DNA from: Meghimatium bilineatum
Lineage: Eukaryota > Mollusca > Gastropoda > Stylommatophora > Philomycidae
DNA length: 64,000 nucleotides
NCBI GenBank assembly: GCA_034231615.1
Contig: CM067315.1
Span: forward strand, 16,967,513-17,031,512
Reading direction: 5' to 3'
Part shown: positions 1-12,789 of the stretch, in pieces
Numbering within the stretch: the first letter of the stretch is position 1
Layout: the number at the start of each line of letters is the position of its first letter
Notes under the pieces: generated by a model
The model's input: the letters and a program-made list of their open reading frames with translations, nothing else
Database searches by the model: none
What the model was told of the DNA's origin: nothing
Program-made: the position numbers and the translations under genes

Positions 1-935
1 CAGATCATTACATTCGGTGATAAGTTAGAGAAGCGGGTAAACCTCTTCTCCTGGCCTTTTTGCCAGAAAAGGTCATTCAAATGAGAAAACTACCTGCGAC
101 ACGAAGAAATTTCTTTTTTGTTAGGTAAACCTAACCCACAACCCCTCTTTGCTGAAAATGTGGCACTGTGTCTATGTAAAAGTAAATGGCAAAAAGAGGA
201 AATAGCACGTTGCATCAGTGCCAAAAAAGCATACAATACAAATTTAGAAATATCGAAATGTTATATTTCAGATAGAAAAGATTATAGCATTTTTTTAATT
301 TGTAAAGATGCCTAACATCTTCCACGAAGAAGTCATATTCGCTTGTTATCATCCTTAGCACCCGTAATACTAAAAACATGTTCACATCATCATTGTCAAT
401 CACATCATTCAACACTTAAAACATCACCATGAGCTAGAATTGGCATAAGTTATCTCTGCTTTTTTTGGTATCCACAGGCATTGACATTTTTTTATAATTT
501 ATTACATCTAACATTATACCATCCGTGCTGTTCAAAATGCTTAGTGATGCTAAACTAATGCTTAGTAATGCTTACTTTTGAAGCAACAAGCAACACACTT
601 TGATATATTCTTCTAGAGCTATGATAAACTGAATTTAAGTGTAACTGAGTTTAACAATATATGATATACAAAATCATTGAATTGTGAGCAGATTGGGGAT
701 AAATGGTATTAATGTTTTCTGCTCTAATTACATTATCTGGTACAGTAGTAAATTTTTGCTCTTAAAATTTCATTTGCACGACATATAATCTTTTTAAACA
801 ATTTAATTGTTGTATAAAATATTATATTTTTGACGTTCTTGAACATCCCCCCCCCACCCACCCACACCCCTTTTAAAAAAAAATGATGATCAAACAGGAT
901 CTGACTTTTTCTGAGCCAATCCCTTCCCCGTCCAG
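1..935. other. No identifiable feature (left edge)
   Basis: I see no convincing gene here. A short open frame at 118-315 has no recognisable domain or homology by eye and is not called. The only compositional feature is a C-rich run near 847-870 next to an A-run. Confidence 0.5.
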
Positions 936-1044
936 TTGCAAATGCGTTGCAGTAATTTATGGACAACCCCATCGCATATCTTTCACGTTTATGCCAATAA
1001 ATTACGTGGCAGCAATTACGTGCCATACGGAATAGTGTATGTTT

Positions 1045-2430
1045 TTAAACAACCACAGCTTGTAATCTTAGACGAGGCTCTTGTCCTCCCTGTCATTGAA
1101 TATACAGGCACTACTATCACCGCCAGTCACACACAGATTGAGAGGCGGGAGAGGATTCAAAACGAAGCGATGCGGATCATTCTTGGAATCACAAGGGACA
1201 CGCCCTGTGTGGCTATGAGATTTCTCCTTGATTTTCCGAGCATATTTCATAGACTTAATATGTGGCGTGTCCAGTGCATACCTTAGAGTGAGTTCTGTCA
1301 TAGACCACACACTACACAGCGAGCTCCCTCTTGTGAAGGGAAGCAGGCTCAAGAGAGGCAAATCGTGGATGGGTCGGGCCGAGGATACCGTTAAACATAT
1401 CTGCGACACAAAAGACATAGCTCCTGGGGAGGAATGGATACTTTCTTTTTATTCTTCTGTGTTCGCTTTCATATAACCACAACGAATATTTCGTGTGATT
1501 TCCGCCGGGGAGCGTGAAGTACATTGTGCTGCAAGTTCCACAGTAGAACTGTGATTATTTGCACCCCGGTTGGTCACTTGTGGTCAGGACGTCCGAGGTC
1601 CAGCACATCCGTTTTCGTCATTCCTATATTTCGGGTTTGGTCCCTAAGAATTCCTACGGTCTTTCAAGAGGCAGTCAGGACCGTGATTACACTCAACAGA
1701 GAGTGCAGGAAACACAACCACGTAAGCGTAGATGCTGAGGTCAAGGCACTAATATGCGAGAATGCCGATGTTTCAGATGTTGTGATTTACACGGTCATCC
1801 GTCACCAGCGATGCACATGGGACTTTACTGTCAGATCAAAAAGGAAAATAGTACACGAACCTTTACCGCAACAATGAGCAATCTAACTATGAATGCATTC
1901 GCTGTAACGCGGGCACTTTACTGGCTGGAATCGCAAACATATTCCCATGCTTGCATGCTAAATGATTTACTGAATATGGTTCAGAAAGTCAAAACAAGTG
2001 TACATAGGGATTGGGCAGAGTCATTGGAGAGAGCTAAAATGCGGGCATCACTACGAAAACGCACGCTTATTTTTGTCTCCGGACATGCGGGCGTGGAGGG
2101 AAACAAACGTGCCGACAAATTAGCTAGTCTCGCCACCACAACAGACGGCCAACCTATGGGCCGAGCAGACACTGATCTTCGTGAGTCCTCACGATCAGAG
2201 TTTTTGAGATGAATAAGCGTGAGTCAATATCAAGAATGCAAGAATTGGGAGTGATGATGGGCGTGGCCCGAAGAGAACCATTGACAAGGATTTCAAAAAG
2301 AGTAATGAACCAACAAAGAACCGGAACAATCAGCCATTATACCCTGAGAGATTTACTGAAGCGGAGATCGGAGCAGCTATGAACTTGTCCGGTGTTCGAA
2401 GATGATAATCAGCATACCTAATACCTAATA
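1045..2430 (+). pseudogene. 5'-truncated, decayed LINE A-type element (RT C-terminus and RNase H)
   Basis: The sequence reads, with several frameshifts and stops, as the last third of the single-ORF LINE found intact at 18797-22369. Recognisable blocks in order are the RT tail (about 1045-1215, a QIERRERIQNEAMRIILG-like block), a KGSRLKRGKSWMGRAED block near 1337-1390, and an RNase H region (about 1760-2190) ending in a GHAGVEGNKRADKLAS block that carries the His and last Asp of the fold. The end near 2390 matches the cysteine-containing C-terminus of LINE A and is followed by short TACCTAA-like repeats. Divergence from the 18.8-kb copy is clearly larger than that of the copy at 28.8 kb, so this is an older or sister subfamily. 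The 5' boundary is approximate. Confidence 0.8.
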
Positions 2431-3004
2431 GTGTATGATATCATATCTCTCCATTAGTCCATTCTTTTTTAAAGAAGTTTTATCTAAGAATTTCCCATGT
2501 CATAATAGCAAACCATTCAGCAGCTTCTCTATTTTTCGTTCTGTCCTTTTTCACCTAATCCTTCCTGTTGTTACTAAAAGTTCCTTTTACACTTACCAGC
2601 AAATGCCACATTAAACGTGGTATGCGGGCATGTCGGCACAAATTAACTAAATGGGAAAGATTCCTTTAGATTTCAACTTCGTTTCTGTAAAGGTCTACCT
2701 TTATGAGAAAAATACAATTGTTCCTGTTATTTTCTGGTAAAGGGTTACCATATCTTATACGTTTTCTAGTGCTTCAACTCCCCGTCCCCATATCTACATG
2801 TTGGGAATCTCGACTATCTGGTCCTAGTGGCCCTAGTTATGCATCAACTTGTTCAACTATATGCTCCCCAGACAAACACGTAGATAATGGGGAGGAGGTG
2901 GGAGCATAACATTTAGTGCTAAGCCATACATTAATATTGAATATATGTAACAATCTATAATTCTCATTTTTAGTTTGTTTATAATTTGTTTAGCAGTCAA
3001 TATT
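2431..3004. other. Unannotated spacer
   Basis: No gene or repeat recognised. It lies between a LINE A-type fragment and the 3' end of LINE B. Confidence 0.4.
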
Positions 3005-5950
3005 TTCTCATGTCATTGAAAATTAATCAGCATCAAGTAGCGTCTCCGCAACGAAGGTTGGCTGCAACAGACCTCCAACATCCCCTGTCTCTTGTCTTGG
3101 TGGTGTACTCTAACCTGTTGACTGTAACCTGTCCATCTTGTGATGTTACTCTCACACTTGTATCTCTGTCTACCTCTTGCTCGCTTCCCTTTGACTTTAC
3201 CCTCAAGTAAGGTCTTCAATAAGGTGTCATGCCTTTTAATGTGTCAAAAATATATTTGTTTGCCTGATCTTTATTTCTCTTAGTAATTCTTACTTCATAT
3301 TAAGTGTTTTGGCACCTCTTTGTTTGTTTTCTTCTCCTTCCATGTTCTCCCTTGCAGGTGTATATATAGAATATCCACACAAGCCTAGAGATACAATCAG
3401 AACACCGACAGGAAAATTCTGCAATAATTATGATTCAGAAATCCACGCAATTAGTGTGGCAGCTAAAAAACTGCTGAACTCCAACTCTGGCCTACAGCCT
3501 GTGGTATTCCTGTCAGATGCAAGGTCAGTGCTTCAAGCTCTCCAGTCTGAAAAACTAACAGACTTGAAAAAACCACTTAGCGAATTGTCTTACCAGTATA
3601 GGGTAACCATGCAGTGGATACCCTCTCACTGTGGAATACCAGGAAATGAAAAAGCAGACCAACTGGCTAAGGAAGGTGCTGCCGAAGACCAACCAGATAT
3701 ACCAATCACCTACCATCAGAAAAAACAGATGATCAAGTCAATAAGAAAGCCACAAACACCAACACAAGATGACTATCATATTATGAACAGACCAGAACAA
3801 GTTATAATTCTACGTCTCAGAACAGGACACAACCGACTCCGCAGTCACATGTATACAAAGTTCAAGATTGGCAACACAGCCATGTGTACATGTGGACAGG
3901 CAGCACAGAGTGCCAAACATATACTTCAAGAGTGTTCTGAGCATGAAACGCTGAGGCAGACATATTGGCCAGAGGAAACAACACTGGAATCAAAACTCTA
4001 TGGGACACTGTATGAACTACAAAAGACAGTGAGTTTTATTAAGGAGACAGAATTACAGATATAGACATGTTTCAAGTGAACGAAAGAAGAAGAAGAAGAA
4101 AATGTTCTCCCTATTCTTCTATATACTCACATCTCTTAGACATAAATTCTGTCTTCTAGCTGTTTATTTAGTGTCCATGTTTCTGAGGAATATATTAATA
4201 TAGAATAGATGTAGCATTTTATAATTCTCATTTTTAACTTGTTTGTAATTTGTTTAGATGTTAATATTTTCCTCATGTCATGGAAGGTACTTTTAGCCAT
4301 TCCTATTATCCTTTTAACTTCTGTTTCACATCTGCCGTCATTTGTGGTTATGTGTCCAAGATATTGATATTGTTTTACTTGTTGTAGTTTCTCTGCATGC
4401 ATGTTTAGCTCTTGTTCTTCTGTGTCTTTGCTGATTATCATGGTTTAAAAAAAAATATTTATATCCAGTCCATATTCATTACTTGATTTATTGACTTGAT
4501 CAATTAGTCTTTGTAGTTCATGTTTACTTTCTGCTAAAACAACAGTGTCATCTGCACATCTCAGGTCGTTTATTATTTTCTCATTGATCTTGAGTCCTGG
4601 CATTTCTTCTATATTTTAAAAGATATTCTCTGGTAGATATTAAATAGGCTTGGTGATAAAATACATCCTTGTCTTACCCTTCTTCTTATTTCTATGTATG
4701 GTGAGTAGCTTTTTTTACACCTTATTGATGCAGTCTGTTCCTAATATATATTTCTAATTAGTCTGATGTCTTTTCCATCTATGCCTATTTCTTTAAAACA
4801 TTTTATTAATTTTTCATGTTGGACTCTGTCAAATGCCTTGCTGTAGTCTATGAAGCTAATATAGATACTTTTTTGGACTTCTATATATTTATCTATCACT
4901 AGTCCGATACTAAGTATAGCTTCTCTGGTTCCTTTGTTTTTCCTAAAACCGAATTGTTCTTCACCGACCTCAATGTCTATTTTGTTTTTAATTCTATATA
5001 GTGCATTATTTTTAGGAGTATTTTAGTTAAGTGACTCATGAGACTTATAGTTCTATATTCTGTACGGTCCACAGCCCTGGGCTTCTTAGGTAGTGGTATA
5101 AATATTGATGATGTTAGGTCTTTGTGTTTGTGGCCTGTTTCATATATGTCATTGCAAAGCTCTGTGATACTATTCACACCAAAATCATTTAGAGTTTTTA
5201 TTATGTCTGCTGCTATATTGTCGGAGCCTGCAGTTTTTCCACATTTTATTGCATGTTCTAATTCTGCTGTTGTTGGTCCAAGGTTGTTGTGTATTGTTGG
5301 TTTTTTGTTCCGTTGGTCGTCAATCAGTTCTGTCATATAATCTGCTCATCTTGTAAGTACCTCTGTTTTATCAAATATTATTTTTCCGTTTTTATTTTTA
5401 ATGCAGCCACCCCCATTTACGAGTATATGGTTTTTCTTATTTGTTCTTTATGCTTTAGCTCTTTATGCATAAATTTTGACCTCCGTTGTATGGACATTTC
5501 TATTTCAAACCATTGTTTTTTCGCTGTTCTGCACATGTTACGTATCTCAGTGTCTATAATTGAGTTTTTGTAGGGTATTTTTTAGCTTTCTTACTTTCTG
5601 ATATTTTCTCTAATATTTCATCTGTCATCCATGTTTGTTTGTTCTTGACTTTTTTTAGTGGTAAATTTTCATTTGATGTTTGAATACTTTTCCCTAGGCT
5701 GTTCATTATCTATTTTCTCTTCTGTATTATTCCATCATTAGATGTTCATATCTATTCCTTACACATACAAGGTATTTTTTTGCATGTCTGGTTGTTTTAG
5801 TGCTGGGGCGTCTATCTGTGGATCTGGAACTCTTCTATGTTCTATCTTTTTAAACTTGACATGTAGGCTATTTTTGAAAATAGCATTGAAAAAAAACTTC
5901 TAACCAATATCCATGCCCAATTTGTATTCATATATAACGTATGTACGTTT
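3005..5950 (-). pseudogene. RTE-like LINE (family B), split by a nested LINE C 3' end
   Basis: The minus strand encodes a broken non-LTR reverse transcriptase. From high to low coordinates I see a pre-RT linker (about 5950-5340), an RT fingers region (5336-4977, with TSSIFIPLPKKP), the catalytic FIDYSKAFDRV block near 4850-4810, a CADDTVVLAES block (the YADD box with Tyr to Cys) near 4560-4520, and a thumb/C-terminal YLGHITTNDGR block near 4350. The very 3' end continues beyond the nested element to 3005 with KRARGRQRY. The endonuclease domain is missing or outside recognition. Stops and frameshifts are frequent, so it is dead. A related 3' end with its own TSD is at 27156-27552 and another fragment is at 56150-56455. 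The clade (RTE-like) is inferred from general resemblance. Confidence 0.75.
3353..4101 (+). mobile_element. 5'-truncated LINE C copy with 11-bp TSD, inserted in LINE B
   Basis: Perfect direct repeats ATGTTCTCCCT lie at 3342-3352 and 4102-4112 and bound 749 bp. The insert carries an uninterrupted C-terminal frame: RNase H (acidic DSEIHAISVA, SDARSVLQAL, then SHCGIPGNEKADQLAKEG) followed by a CTCGQAAQSAKHILQEC zinc-like block. It ends in an A/G-rich tail of AGAAGAAG repeats. It is roughly 97 percent identical by eye to the full-length copy at 5969-9996. It preserves RNase H codons that the full-length copy has lost, so this truncated copy carries the better version of that domain. Confidence 0.93.
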
Positions 5951-5955
5951 GTTTT

Positions 5956-5968
5956 ATAGTACATCATC
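5956..5968. repeat. Left TSD of full-length LINE C
   Basis: ATAGTACATCATC here is repeated exactly at 9997-10009, immediately after the A/G-rich tail of the LINE. A 13-bp perfect direct repeat is the expected signature of target-primed reverse transcription. Confidence 0.95.
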
Positions 5969-8900
5969 CCCATCGAGACCAGCACCGTGCAGAGGTGATG
6001 GGGCTTAGTCCAGCCATCAGGGGCTGGAAACTAAGACTGGTTGGGCAGTCCCACTCGATCAGGACCATAGTCCTGCCCAAGTAAGCAGAGTGCTGAAGAC
6101 GGAGGCATCCAGCCAAAAGGCGCACAGATAATCAGGATGCCACGCACAAAACACAATGGAAACATGTCTACATCTATAAATAGTTATGGTGCCTGCCCTG
6201 TGGCGGACGTTCAGGCAGGGACGGTGCCGGGCCCTATACCTCGAAAGGGCCCAACCTCAGTTACTGGAAGTCCTTCTCAATTGCCTCGAGGAGCCAGGAG
6301 GCAAGGGAATAGAGCTACTGGCCAAACAAACAAACGACCAATAAAAATAATGCACTGGAATGCTGAGGGTGTCAACAGTAAAAGAGATGGATACAGCAAA
6401 AAATTGGAACTTGAAAATGTCCTCAGTGAAGAACAAGTTAATATATGCTGTATCCAGGAAACACACCTCAGCAGCGACATAGCCTTCAAAATCAGAGGCT
6501 ACCAGTGCTACCGGTCTGACAGAAAGGACAGGCGAAAGGGTGGAATTCTGACACTTGTTAAAAACAATATCAGCGCATGTCAGCTGGAAGTATATATGGA
6601 AGGGGCAGAATACCAGATGCTCCACCTAAAAACAGACAGTGCAGAATTCCATCTCCTGAACTACTACTGCCCAAATGATAAACCATTGGCACTAGACACA
6701 ATTCCAGACAAAGAGAGACTTATGGTGTGTGGTGACTTCAACAGCCACTCTCAGAGCTGGGGCTACGATCATATCGACAAGAGAGGTGAGGAACTTGAGA
6801 GCTGGCAGGATTAAAATAATCTCATCCTTATTAACCAGCCAGCAGACTCACCAACCTTCTACTCGAGAGCATGGCACACCACCTCTACACCAGACCTGGC
6901 ATTCCACTCACCAGGCTTGGAATGGAACATCACACGTGTCGTTGGAAAGCAGCTTGGAGGTAGTGACCATAGACCAGTATTTCTGGAAATCCACAATGAA
7001 TTTACCAAGGACAGCAGCACGCTCACTAGGTGGAACTATAAAAGGGCAGACTGGAAAATGTACCAGCATTTAACCAGTGTTCTAGCTAAGGACATGAACT
7101 TGGACAAAGACATCAATAGAGCAGTGAGTGAATTTAATAGATGTATACTACATGCTGCTAGTAAAACCATACCCAGGGGGGGCACGCAAAAACTACAAAC
7201 CCTACTGGAATGATGAACTGGAAAAGCTGCAAAATGAGATGGAAACTTCTAGACAGCAGGCTGAGAACAGACCTAGCCAAGAACATCACAACAAATATCA
7301 GCAAACAAAGGCTAAATTTCAAAGAGCCAAGTTACAAGCCAGACGGAACAGCTGGAAAGAAAAAACAGAGTCGCTGAACCTAGAAAGAGATACTATGAAA
7401 TTATGGAAACTTGTAAAACAACTAAATGATGAAGGTACAGGGAGAAATACCAGGATCACACTTTATAAAGATAGAAACATTTTAACAGGTAAACATGCAG
7501 CTGATTACTTTGCAGATTCCTTTGCAGAAGACAATAACGTCAAAGTCAGCCCAGACAAACAACAGGAGGTTCGAGAGAACCAGCAAAACATTGGACAAGG
7601 CGAACCTATACCTGAAGTAATGGAGGCACCAATCACAATGAGAGAACTGGAGCATGCTATATCCAAATTAAAAATGAAAAAGTCCCCTGGAGCTGATGAA
7701 GTGTCCAATGAAATGATTAGAAACCTGGGAATTGCAGCAAGAGCAAAGCTACTGCAGATCTTTAACACAAGCTGGTCCACAGGTAATGTACCACAGGCGT
7801 GGAGAGAAGCAATAATGATACCACTCCTAAAATCAGGAAAAGATGGCAACACAGTCTCCAACTACAGGCCCATGAGCCTCACAAGCTGTCTATGTAAAAC
7901 AATGGAGCGTATTATCAATCTTAGGATGCATTGGTACCTTGAAAGTGAAAACCTTCTGGTATCACAGCAAACAGGCTTCAGACAGTGTTACTCTACTGAA
8001 GATCAGGCAACGTACCTCTCCCAAGAGATTGAGGATGCCTTCCAAGAAAACAACTGGTACTAGCAGCATGGATAGACCTCAGGAAAGCATTTGATAAGGT
8101 CTGGAAAGAAGGGCTCCTAAAGAAATTGCGAAATTGCAGGGTTAGCTCAAGAATGTACAAATGGGTAAAAGCATACCTGCATAATAGAAGAGCCAGGGTA
8201 CAATTAGATGGTCGCAAGAGCAAGAAAGTTCTACTGCGTCATGGAGTCCCCCAAGGAGGAGTCCTGTCACCCACACTTTTCTTGATTTACATCAATGACC
8301 TAGTTGCTGAACTACCACACGGGATCAAAGTGGCAATGTATGCTGACGACCTGGTGATCTGGTGCACGGAAGACCATGCAACAGTGGCCACTAAACAAAT
8401 ACAAAGAGCTATCGATGCCCTAACTTTATGGGCAAATAGATGGTGCGTCAGCATTAACACAGATAAGTGCAGCACTACACTCTTTACTCTCTCACCAAAA
8501 CAAAAAGCTGGTCATATCAAGATAGACGGAGAGCTCTTGAAAGAAGACAAACAACCCACATACCTTGGAGTTACTTTTGATGATAAGCTGACATGGAAGC
8601 AGCACATAAACAAAGCAACAACAAAAGCCAGGAGGAAGTTAGCTATCCTGAGAAAACTAAGTGGAACCACATGGGGAGCCAGTGGAAATATACTTAGTAA
8701 AGTTTACCAGCAGGGCATAAGACCACACCTGGAATATGGTTCAGCTGCGTGGTGTCCTGCATCAAACACCACATTACAAAATCTAGATAAAGTGCAAAAC
8801 CAGGCACTTAGAATAATGTTGGGAGCAATGAAATCAACACCCATAGCAGAGATGCAGAAAATGGGAAGAATGCAAACACTTGGCGAACGCAGAGACACAA

Positions 8901-9996
8901 AAGTACTAATTCAAGCAGAAAAGTTCCAGTGTATGCCAAGTCATCCAATGAAGGAAAGATTCCAAAATCTAGCAATGGGGCGACTGAAAAGGAGCAGCTT
9001 TATCCATCAAGATAAACGACTCCGTAGACAACTTACAGACCTACCTGAAGTTGATAACCCCTTAAGGTATGTACCAGAACAAACCCCGTGGAGTGAAAGC
9101 CATTGAATGCCAATACACATTCAGACCCATGTGAAAGGAATACTAAGCGAGGACGAACAGAACAGTGTGCAGCGAATGACAGTCACCCTCAGTTTCCTGG
9201 ATGAGGAATATCCACAAGATATATGGGTCAGAGTGTACACAGATGGGTCAGCACAGAATGCTGTGAGGAATGGAGGTGCAGGTGTATATATAGAATATCC
9301 ACACAAGCCTAGAGATACAATCAGAACACCGACGGGAAAATTCTGCAATAATTATGAGGCAGAAATCCAGGCAATTAGTGTGGCAGCTAAAAAACTGCTG
9401 AACTCCAACTCTGGCCTACAGCCTGTGGTATTCCTGACAGATGCAAGGTCAGTGCTTCAAGCTCTCCAGTCTTGAAAACTAATAGACTTGAAAAAACTAC
9501 TTAGCGAATTGTCTTACCAGTTTAGGGTAACCACCCTCTCACTGTGGAATACCAGGAAATGAAAAAGCTAAGGAAGGTGCTGCCGAAGACCAACCAGATA
9601 TACCAATCACTCACCATCAGAAAAAACAGATGATCAAGTCAATAAGAAAACCACAAACTCCGACACAAGATGACTATCACATTATGAACAGATCAGAGCA
9701 AGTTATAATTCTACGTCTCAGAACAGGACACAACCGACTCCGCAGTCACATGTATACAAAGTTCAAGATTGGCAACACGGCCATGTGTACATGTGGACAG
9801 GCAGCACAGAGTGCCAAACATATACTTCAAGAGTGTTCTGAGCATGAAACGCTGAGGCAGACATATTGGCCAGAGGAAACAACACTGGAATCAAAGCTCT
9901 ATGGGACACTGTATGAACTACAAAAACAGTGAGTTTTATTAAGGAGACAGAATTACAGATATAGACATGTTTCAAGTGAACGAAAGAAAAAGAAGA
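5969..9996 (+). mobile_element. Full-length LINE C (I/Jockey-superfamily type, with RNase H)
   Basis: The 4028-bp unit between perfect 13-bp TSDs starts with a GC-rich 5' untranslated leader (about 5969-6136), continues with one long broken reading region, and ends in a short GAAAGAAAAAGAAG-type tail. The presence of both a 5' leader and a 3' tail inside the TSD indicates a complete, not 5'-truncated, retrotransposition. At least two other copies in this window share the 3' end (3353-4101 and 34875-34950), each with its own TSD, so the family was recently active. The clade call rests on an apurinic-type endonuclease, RT and RNase H in one polypeptide. Confidence 0.93.
6137..9930 (+). pseudogene. 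LINE C polyprotein: endonuclease, reverse transcriptase, RNase H (broken)
   Basis: Domains in order: an APE-type endonuclease (about 6345-7040) with CIQETHL, VCGDFNSHSQSW and GGSDHRPVF motifs; a reverse transcriptase (about 7630-8620) with WIDLRKAFDKVW, GVPQGGVLSPTLF and AMYADDLVIW; RNase H (about 9220-9580) with VYTDGSAQNAV and FLTDARSVLQAL; and a C-terminal CTCGQAAQSAKHILQEC block near 9785-9835. Breaks I can see are a TAA near 6813 inside the endonuclease, a frameshift in a G-run near 7180, a frameshift near 8058, a stop at 9104-9106, a frameshift near 9470, and two small deletions near 9530 and 9570 that remove part of the RNase H His/Asp region. The element is therefore dead, although most blocks are still clean. 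Confidence 0.9.
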
Positions 9997-10025
9997 ATAG
10001 TACATCATCATCTTGAGCCCATGCA

Positions 10026-10190
10026 TTAGCACGGCTCTAATAATGTCTATTTGACGGTGACCTTTCTAATCAACTTTTGTTCTGGTTTTGTCATAATACA
10101 GCATCATATAGAGTCACTTTATTAGCATGACTCTACTAACGCATATTTGACGACGACCTACTAAATCACCGTACGTTCTGTTTCCAGCCA
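10026..10190. repeat. Diverged two-unit tandem duplication
   Basis: A block starting TTAGCACGGCTCTAATAATG at 10026 recurs in diverged form from 10122 (TTAGCATGACTCTACTAACG), each about 67 bp with a spacer of about 30 bp. No coding potential is seen. It directly follows the LINE C insertion. Confidence 0.55.
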
Positions 10191-10374
10191 TTTGATTGGA
10201 TAAACTCTGACATACGACTGCCCTATGCGTGCACTTTGCAAGTAACATACGTGCTTTTCCAGTTATATTATACACCCATTACCGGTGTGTAAAAAAAAAT
10301 GGGTCAGTGTTTATACAATGCTGATAACAATTTTTGTTATCAAGGACGACGTTCTCGCCAGGTTTTAGTATATA

Positions 10375-10690
10375 TATATATATAGGGCCTATTGTCTATT
10401 CCCAAGTAATGGTGTTGTCGTAGCTTCCACACTTACCGTTGAGCGTAGGAGTTTGTGGTGGAGATGTAGTCTCTGTCCTAGTCAGGAGTTTTTCTCTGGT
10501 TGAGTGAGTTGTAGTCGTGTTTGTTCAGGATGGTCTTGATGTTGTATCTATCTTTTCCTAGGTCTGCCTTCGCACTGTATCCCGATTTCATCTTGCTATA
10601 AGTTCTTATGGGAAGTTTATCGTTCATCTTCATAACATACCCAAACCATTTTAACTGTTGTCTCTCTGCATCAAGAACCTATACCACTGG
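10375..10690 (-). pseudogene. LINE E-type 3' fragment
   Basis: On the minus strand the sequence reads as the C-terminal tail of an RT-bearing LINE, with a QLKWFGYVMKMND-like block near 10665 and a GYSAKADLGKDRY-like block near 10560. Similar tails occur at 24640-25200, 38130-38880 and 51370-51795. It is too short and too diverged for a firm clade. Confidence 0.55.
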
Positions 10691-10743
10691 TTTACACCAA
10701 ACAAAAATCAAGTTGGAAGTTGTCCATAATTTTTGTTTACTGA

Positions 10744-12652
10744 GTTAGGAGCATTTTACGCCACTGAAGCCAGAAATGACATCCATTTTTCTCAATCAGG
10801 TCACGGTTTTTAAAATAAATTGATTAAAAAAAAATTATATTCTCTGACTTCTATTCCTAACTACATTTTGGTGATATTAGTAGTTGATTTATGTGTTACA
10901 ATTCTCACATAAAAAGTATTTAACAAAAAATACGGCTTATTTATTAAATGTTACAAACATGGAATTATATAAATGAAGAGAAGGCATTGAAAAAGGTAAG
11001 GACGTGTAAATTATATCATCACTGAGCAAAATTCAAAACATAAACTTCAATTTTTTCGACTTTCTCGAGTGCTAAGCAGCAGATATGTCTCTCTTCAGAG
11101 TCCAGCAGTAATCAGCCATCATTACTGCATCCCAACGTCCTTGATACCTGGTCTCCATCTTTTTTACGTCCTGGTGGAACCTCTCTCCCTGCTCGTCACT
11201 CATCGATCCAAGATTCTCGGGAAACCGATCCATATGCGAGAATAAATAATGCATTTAATGCTCATGTTGCATCCAAGGTTTTTGAAAGCAATCAGCATAT
11301 TGTTGACATCTTCTTCATAGTTACTGACTTTGGTGTTGATAAAAAAAATTCTTCACAACCAGAACAAAGACCTTCCACAAATATACCACTCTTGCTGATA
11401 ATAAGAAACTTTATCAAGCACATACTTCAACGCTCCATACTTCTCCTTCAGTGTAGCCGAGTGAGCAAGAGGTACAGAAGAAAACTGAGTACCACTGTGA
11501 AGCAGAACACATCTTAATGATCTCTTGCAGCTGTCGATGAAAGGCTCCAATCTCTGGGTTCATAATGTTGCACTCCAAGCTTCTGCACAAGGTGAACAAT
11601 ATCTGTACAGTACACCAAGTCCTTCTCTTCAAAGAAAAAATGGAGGAACTCTTGATGCCTGTTGCGATAAAAAGTGATGCATTTACTGTTAGACAAGAGG
11701 TTCTTTACTTTTAATCTGGATGTCAAAAGCTCAACTGAGGACTTCGACAAATTGAGATCCCGAACAAGATCGTTAAGCTCACTTTGGTAAAAGGGTTGTG
11801 GAGCATCATCGCTAAAAGCCTCTTCTTCTTCATTGTCATCTAGACCTTCTAGGATACTCGAAGAATCTTCATCACTGATGTCATGGAGTTCTGCATAGAC
11901 AGGTACTGGACATTTATCAGAGTGAGCTACAGGACGACGTACTGATTCAAGATCAGGATACTTGAGGACATTTCGATTCTTTCTATATCCCAGTCACATC
12001 AATAGTGCAGAAATAGCAGTCAGAGACATGGTTTATATGCTCCCTCCAAACCATGGATATTCCAAATTTCAGACTGCTCTTCTTGTCTTTAATCTACTGA
12101 CGCAGGTATTCAGTGCATGACTTGCACACCATATGAGGAGCCCAAGCTTTATTCTGGTCATCATGTTTTATACCAAAATACGCATGGTAAGCTTGCTTTA
12201 TGAAAATTGTGACTGGATTCCTAATAGGAACGAGGGTTGTATTCACCGCAGATGCAGCAGAATATGTTAGGCTTATTTCTGCAAGACTTTCTAGCTGAAG
12301 CCATTTGAATCACTTGTAACCTTAAACATTTTTTTTTAAATAGTAAGTTTAAATATGTGAAATCTTCAGAATGTGTATATTCCAAGATAGATGAAGGAAT
12401 TTTGCAACAAATGGCGTGAAAATATCCATACATCTGACAATAAAATACTTGCTTTCTATATCATTTGTCCTTTGAAAGGAAAAAAACAAACTTTCGAATA
12501 AATGTGTGGAAATCAATTGTCGTTTTACTAATTGAGTTGACATGGAATGACCCACCTATAAAAACATCATATTCTGCTAGATAAAAAAAGCTGACCTGAT
12601 TGAGCGAAACTGATTTTTTTTATCCAGCACAATAAAGTCATCCTAAATCTTT
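10744..12652 (-). mobile_element. Internally deleted DNA-transposon-like element with inverted ends
   Basis: The 13-mer CTCAATCAGGTCA at 10791-10803 has its exact reverse complement at 12592-12604, and weaker inverted similarity extends outward on both sides to about 10744 and 12652. The repeats flank a broken minus-strand gene (11044-12305). Inverted ends around a decayed gene suggest a cut-and-paste element. I could not identify a clear TSD, so the outer limits are approximate and the superfamily is open. Confidence 0.6.
11044..12305 (-). pseudogene. Broken zinc-finger/GERFHQD-type transposon-associated protein, middle deleted
   Basis: From memory of the family, this matches a protein widespread in arthropod genomes and usually encoded by repeats. 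Its N-terminus holds an FCCICGEY-type cysteine motif (about 12280-12240) followed by a second Cys pair (ICKTC-like, near 12120). A middle region covers 11510-11750 (DLVYC and CVLLHSGTQFS blocks). The C-terminus (11254-11072) has DRFPENLGSMSDEQGERFHQ and a YQGRWDAVMMADYCWTLKRD block. Near 11360 the reading jumps from a block normally followed by roughly 180 more residues straight to the block preceding the C-terminus, so the catalytic-looking middle is missing. Several stops and frameshifts confirm a pseudogene. Function of the family is unknown to me. A second N-terminal fragment is at 31990-32900. Confidence 0.75.
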
Positions 12653-12789
12653 AAAAACAACCATAGACAGCAAAGTTGATGTTGATCAGTGATTTATCTT
12701 TATGATGTTCTAACAGCGCAATTTGTCAAGTCTGGTGAACAATAGCCTTGCTTAGACATTTCATTTCGCTAGTTTATATCTTTCTCTTA

